From the NCBI GenBank assembly GCA_903957465.1, contig CAJBPJ010000348.1, forward strand, positions 1 through 9,357: a stretch of DNA of 9,357 nt, written 5' to 3'. The notes beneath the pieces were generated by a model that was given only the letters and a program-made list of their open reading frames with translations, made no database searches and had not been told where the DNA came from. The position numbers and the translations under genes were made by a program. Position 1 is the stretch's first letter; each line of letters starts with the position of its first letter. This stretch comes from an uncultured Opitutia bacterium (lineage in GTDB: Bacteria; Verrucomicrobiota; Verrucomicrobiia; Opitutales; UBA953). This document shows positions 5,823 to 9,357 of the stretch, piece after piece.

Positions 5823-8588
5823 ATGCTACGACTATCGTCGATGCCTATTAGTCGTGATTTGCAGCAAGGTTTGCTCAAGGTCGATAAGGACCTTGATTTC
5901 ATGATGACGTGTTTCGTCGAAGTACTCGAGGAACTCGGCCACAAAGATTTAGCGGGAACTTTGCCATGGATGGGTACACGCAAATTGCGCGGCATTCAAA
6001 TTTTCTCCTACCGCGGCGTGCAGGCTTACTCGATTGCCTTCCAGTTGTTGAACATGGTGGAAGAAAATGCTTCGGCGCAATCGAAACGCTTACGCGAGGA
6101 CTCCAAAGGCCTTGCATCGGATCCAGGTTCCTGGGGGCGCACCTTCAATTCATTACGGGATGCAGGCATGACGGATCGTCAGGTAGCCAAACGTCTCCAC
6201 GACATCCACGTACAGCCTGTCTTGACGGCTCACCCGACCGAAGCGAAACGGGCAACAGTACTCGAGATTCACCGCCACATCTATAAACTGCTTGTTAAGC
6301 GTGAGAATAGCATGTGGACGCAGGCTGAACAGCGTGCCATCCGCGATGAAATCAAAGTCGCCCTCGAGCGTCTGTGGCGTACAGGTGAAATTTACCAACA
6401 GAAGCCCGATGTGGCCTCCGAGTTGCGCAACGTCATCTATTTCTTAACGAACATCTTCCCCGAAGCCGTCGAGCGGATGGACTTACGCTTACGCCAAGCT
6501 TGGGAAGCTGCAGGTTTCGAGCCTAGCCGCATCGAACATCCCGATAGCTTACCCGGACTTACCATCGGCACATGGGTCGGCGGCGATCGCGACGGCCATT
6601 CCCTCGTGACCGATAAAGTCACCGATGGCGCACTTCGTAGTTTCCGTCGTAATGCATTAAACTTCTGGGGAGACCGTCTTGAGGCGCTTGCGCAAAGGTT
6701 GTCGCTAGGAGACAGCTTACAGACACCGCCCGAAATCTTTGTTAAACAAATCGAAAAGTTATCGGCGAGCCTAGGCGAAGATGGCGAACGCGCACTTGCT
6801 CGTAATCCTAACGAAAGCTGGCGGCAGTACCTTAACCTCGTTCGTCTACGTATGCCCACGACCGATGGTCCAGTTTTGCCTCACCAACATGCGACTGCCG
6901 ACGGATTGCTTGCTGACTTACTCTTTTTACGGGAAACCCTCATTGAAGTCGGTGCGGCGCGGGTAGTACGTTATGATTTAGACCCGATTATCCGAGGATT
7001 GCGCGTTTTTGGTTTCCACCTTGCGACGCTCGACATCCGTCAAAACAGCGCATTCCACGATCGGGCCGTTTCGCAGTTAATGACGGCAGCAGGTCTGCCA
7101 GGCGATGAGTACCTAAAATGGGATGAAGTTCGTCGTCTTGGTTTCTTAGATTCCGAGCTTCGTTCACCTCGACCATTTATACGTGAACGTGCCGATGTCG
7201 GTACAGAGGCAGATGCCATTATTGCCTGTTACCGTGTGGTCTCCGGCTGTCTTGGACGTCATGGCCCAGCAGGTTTGGGTTCCTTGATTGTGTCGATGAC
7301 GCGTTCCGTCTCCGACCTCCTTGCGGTATATTTATTGGCGCGTGAAGCTGGTTTGACGTCAGGCGGGGTCGAAAACCCGCACTGTTTACTCCCAGTGGTG
7401 CCACTCTTTGAAACGATCGCAGATCTCGAAAAGAGCACTGACATCATGGATGCCTTCCTTGCTCATCCGATGACGCGTCGATCGCTGGAAGCACGTCGCG
7501 AGGCTTCGGGTGCACGCGAGCTGACTCAGCAAGTCATGGTTGGTTATTCCGACTCCAATAAAGACGGGGGTATCTTAGCCTCGCTTTGGAATCTTTACCG
7601 TGCCCAGCAGCGCTTGACTGAAGTCGGTGCGAAGCATGGCGTTCGCATAGTTTTCTTCCACGGTCGTGGGGGCACGATTTCACGTGGAGCAGGTCCGACT
7701 CACCGTTTTATCGATGCACTGCCTCACGGAACTATCGGTGGGGAACTTCGTATGACTGAGCAGGGCGAAACGATTAGCCAGAAATACGCGAATCAGATTA
7801 CAGCCGTTAATAATCTCGAACTGCTGACAGCCGGTGTCACTCAAAACACACTGTTGCATGAGAAGGATGACGATAGTCCAGACAACCTTTGTAAGGTGAT
7901 GGATCAATTGGCTGAGTATTCGCAGCAGGCCTACCAAGGCTTGTTACATGCTGAAGGTTTTATCGACTTCTTCCGTCAGGCCACACCGATTGACGTCATT
8001 GAAGCTAGTCGCATCGGTTCACGTCCATCTCGCCGTACTGGCGTAGCATCTTTGGAAGACCTGCGCGCTATTCCCTGGGTATTCGCCTGGAGTCAGTCCC
8101 GTTTCTATCTTTCAGGTTGGTATGGTGTGGGGTCTGGTCTCGCCCGATTAAAAGAGGAAAATACCAAGGGCTGGGAGCTTATCAAAGGGCGTTACGACAC
8201 CTGGGCACCGCTGCGTTATATGCTAAAGAACGCTTCGACCAGTGTTCTGGCCGCTAACCGTCGTATGATGAAGCTCTACGGCGCCATGGTGACTGATAAG
8301 AAGCTCCGTCAGCGCGTGCTCAATCAGATCCTGGCAGAGCACGCCCTCACGCGTAAGATGCTCGACGAACTTTCGGGTAAAAAATTAACCCAAGGTCGTC
8401 CGCGCCTACGCAAAGTTATCTCACTGCGTGAAGAAGCCATCGACCTTCTGCACGAACAGCAAGTTGGTCTAATCAAAGAGTGGCGCAAAGCCTTGGCCAC
8501 GGGCGACAAGAAGGATGCCGATGCGCATGTACCTCAGTTATTGCTCTCGGTGAACGCGATTGCGGCTGGCCTCCAGACAACTGGCTAA
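5823..8588 (+). CDS. ppc: Phosphoenolpyruvate carboxylase
   Basis: PEPC adds bicarbonate to PEP to form oxaloacetate, the anaplerotic supply for citrate synthase. The 921 residues are a full-length enzyme. Catalytic motifs are QPVLTAHPTEAKRATV with His137, GTWVGGDRDGH (249-259), FHLATLDIRQNS (398-409), GYSDSNKDGG (574-583), FFHGRGGTISRGAGP (611-625) with His613 and Arg615, RMTEQGETISQKYAN (643-657), and SRIGSRPSRR (729-738). The ATG at 5823 follows an in-frame TGA (5817-5819) and has GGGGAA upstream. A second ATG at 5841 is possible but has no Shine-Dalgarno sequence. The protein ends in GLQTTG where E. coli and most relatives end in NTG. Of the E. coli aspartate-inhibitor residues, Arg587 (here Arg621) and Arg832 (Arg869) are kept, Asn881 is Thr919, and Lys773 appears replaced by alanine near 810-811. 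Feedback control may therefore differ. The gene ends 4 bp from a convergent gene. Confidence 0.97.
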   Translation: MLRLSSMPISRDLQQGLLKVDKDLDFMMTCFVEVLEELGHKDLAGTLPWMGTRKLRGIQIFSYRGVQAYSIAFQLLNMVEENASAQSKRLREDSKGLASDPGSWGRTFNSLRDAGMTDRQVAKRLHDIHVQPVLTAHPTEAKRATVLEIHRHIYKLLVKRENSMWTQAEQRAIRDEIKVALERLWRTGEIYQQKPDVASELRNVIYFLTNIFPEAVERMDLRLRQAWEAAGFEPSRIEHPDSLPGLTIGTWVGGDRDGHSLVTDKVTDGALRSFRRNALNFWGDRLEALAQRLSLGDSLQTPPEIFVKQIEKLSASLGEDGERALARNPNESWRQYLNLVRLRMPTTDGPVLPHQHATADGLLADLLFLRETLIEVGAARVVRYDLDPIIRGLRVFGFHLATLDIRQNSAFHDRAVSQLMTAAGLPGDEYLKWDEVRRLGFLDSELRSPRPFIRERADVGTEADAIIACYRVVSGCLGRHGPAGLGSLIVSMTRSVSDLLAVYLLAREAGLTSGGVENPHCLLPVVPLFETIADLEKSTDIMDAFLAHPMTRRSLEARREASGARELTQQVMVGYSDSNKDGGILASLWNLYRAQQRLTEVGAKHGVRIVFFHGRGGTISRGAGPTHRFIDALPHGTIGGELRMTEQGETISQKYANQITAVNNLELLTAGVTQNTLLHEKDDDSPDNLCKVMDQLAEYSQQAYQGLLHAEGFIDFFRQATPIDVIEASRIGSRPSRRTGVASLEDLRAIPWVFAWSQSRFYLSGWYGVGSGLARLKEENTKGWELIKGRYDTWAPLRYMLKNASTSVLAANRRMMKLYGAMVTDKKLRQRVLNQILAEHALTRKMLDELSGKKLTQGRPRLRKVISLREEAIDLLHEQQVGLIKEWRKALATGDKKDADAHVPQLLLSVNAIAAGLQTTG

Positions 8589-8592
8589 GCTT

Positions 8593-9300
8593 TTAGCGCG
8601 TAGGGGGCGGAGAGTCGAATAGCCGTACCTTAATAAGCAGGCGGTGCCCGTCCTTGCCGATAATCTCCGACTGTTCGCCAGGAAGTGCTGTGATGATTTC
8701 TACCCTAGGTGCACCGTTAGCTGTGGGGTCGCTTGCAGTTGCTTTGACAAGGCTGAGACGGAGTGACTGCGTACCGCGTGAAAGCGTTAGGCTTTTAGAG
8801 TTACTTTCGTAGTTTGTAAGTGTCCATCCATCGACTTTCTGACCAATGCGTAACCAACTGCGTGTCCCGTTTTGGCCGGCAACAGAGAAGAGGCCATCCG
8901 AGGGCAGGGCAGAGTGGAAGTTGATTTTGGTATCGACTGCTGGCTTTGCTTGGGTCGTGAGCGTATCGGTCGAGATTTTTTCGCCGAGCTCGGTTCCAAG
9001 TGAGACAAAGCGTAATTGGACGCGTCCATCGTTTAAAATCGTTGGAGTGAATTCCATACGTATTGCCGTTACGTCGACCCGTCCGTCGGAATACCCATTA
9101 CCGAAAAATACTTTACATTCTTGACCCTCGGTTGTGGTGACTGTGGGCATAGCGCGTGTGCTTGCTCCACTACCGTCAGGGTGAATGCGGGTAACCAATG
9201 TTGTAATCTCGATTTGGGTCTTACTGTCTGCTGCCCCAACTTCTGCCAGCGTCCCGATGAGAGGAAAGAGGGCAATAGCCGCAAGGATGCCCGCACGCAT
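8593..9300 (-). CDS. Predicted exported protein with a secretin-like segment, function unknown
   Basis: I cannot name this 235-residue protein. Residues 1-24 look like a signal peptide: a short basic start, a hydrophobic stretch from GILAAIALFPLIGTL, and likely cleavage near VGAA/DS. I see no lipobox cysteine and no later membrane segment. Residues 28-100 (MPTVTTTEGQECKVFFGN, then IRMEFTPTILNDGRVQLRF) resemble the beta-rich core of type II/III secretion secretins, where TxxGQ/K and PxIxxDGxIxL patterns are common. Residues 148-184 (WLRIGQKVDGWTLTNYE, LTLSRGTQSLRLSL) recall short domains of GspC or PilP type that read 'lRvGd.v.Gw.v..i'. A third segment, 198-228, again has an APRVEI/GKDGHRLLIKV beta pattern. 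It is far too short for a whole secretin. No clear Shine-Dalgarno sequence precedes the ATG at 9300. The reading frame is well supported by its length and by the convergent arrangement with ppc. Confidence 0.75.
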   Translation of the reverse strand: MRAGILAAIALFPLIGTLAEVGAADSKTQIEITTLVTRIHPDGSGASTRAMPTVTTTEGQECKVFFGNGYSDGRVDVTAIRMEFTPTILNDGRVQLRFVSLGTELGEKISTDTLTTQAKPAVDTKINFHSALPSDGLFSVAGQNGTRSWLRIGQKVDGWTLTNYESNSKSLTLSRGTQSLRLSLVKATASDPTANGAPRVEIITALPGEQSEIIGKDGHRLLIKVRLFDSPPPTR

Positions 9301-9303
9301 GGT

Positions 9304-9357
9304 TTAGCGTGTCCAGAGATCAGTTAAAAAGCGCGTAGCTACCTGACTAATGAAGAC
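9304..9357 (-). CDS. Possible C-terminal end of a gene entering from the right edge
   Basis: Read on the minus strand, the frame from the window edge gives 17 residues (VFISQVATRFLTDLWTR) and then TAA at 9306-9304, three bases before the ATG of the exported protein gene. This tight stop-to-start spacing is typical of an operon, and the leader has no other obvious signal. Seventeen residues cannot identify the product, and an intergenic leader that is open by chance is possible. Confidence 0.35.
   Translation of the reverse strand, partial: VFISQVATRFLTDLWTR

Noticed and set aside
7680..7937. Minus-strand 85-codon frame inside ppc
   Set aside because: It is antisense to the conserved TEQGE region of PEPC, with no start signal or family resemblance.
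8846..9327. Plus-strand open frames of 68-92 codons, one cysteine-rich
   Set aside because: They are shadows opposite the 235-residue minus-strand gene, which has a signal peptide and consistent beta-rich patterning; the plus-strand frames show no recognisable motif.
1..9357. CRISPR arrays, transposases, tRNA genes, integrases or phage-defence genes
   Set aside because: I looked for them on both strands and found no repeat array, cloverleaf or recognisable protein motif of these types.

Overview
The window is a stretch of housekeeping bacterial chromosome. It has tightly packed genes for central metabolism and amino-acid synthesis, and I see no insertion sequence, integrase, CRISPR array or phage gene. 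Base composition looks balanced throughout. From general family resemblance I lean towards the Verrucomicrobiota (Opitutae-like). The grounds are the phosphoenolpyruvate carboxylase motif style (GRGGTISRGAGP) and a secretin-like exported protein at the right end. No search was possible, so this placement is tentative.

Positions 1-4770 form one plus-strand block. It holds the C-terminal part of PTS enzyme I (ptsI, cut by the window edge), then hisC, hisB, hisH and the citrate synthase gene gltA. Spacing is 1 bp between ptsI and hisC, 31 bp between hisC and hisB, 8 bp between hisB and hisH, and 34 bp between hisH and gltA, which suggests co-transcription. A weak hairpin with a T-rich tail after gltA may end the unit. 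Next comes aroQ (type II 3-dehydroquinase, 4849-5277).

Positions 5278-5822 contain no protein gene. They hold the RNase P RNA gene rnpB on the minus strand (about 5696 down to 5322). It has a plausible sigma-70-type promoter upstream and a perfect 10-bp hairpin just past its 3' end. The plus-strand gene ppc (phosphoenolpyruvate carboxylase, 5823-8588) runs divergently from rnpB. It ends 4 bp from the end of a convergent minus-strand gene (8593-9300), which encodes a 235-residue exported protein of uncertain function. A short minus-strand reading frame entering from the right edge may be the end of the gene before it.

The genes fit one metabolic theme. Enzyme I consumes PEP for sugar uptake and PEP carboxylase turns PEP into oxaloacetate. 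Citrate synthase condenses oxaloacetate with acetyl-CoA. HisC, HisB and HisH are three steps of histidine synthesis, and AroQ is a shikimate-pathway step. I found no clear new multi-gene system. The items most worth a second look are the altered aspartate-effector site predicted in PEP carboxylase, the two-part exported protein, the unusual start region of hisB and the compact RNase P RNA.
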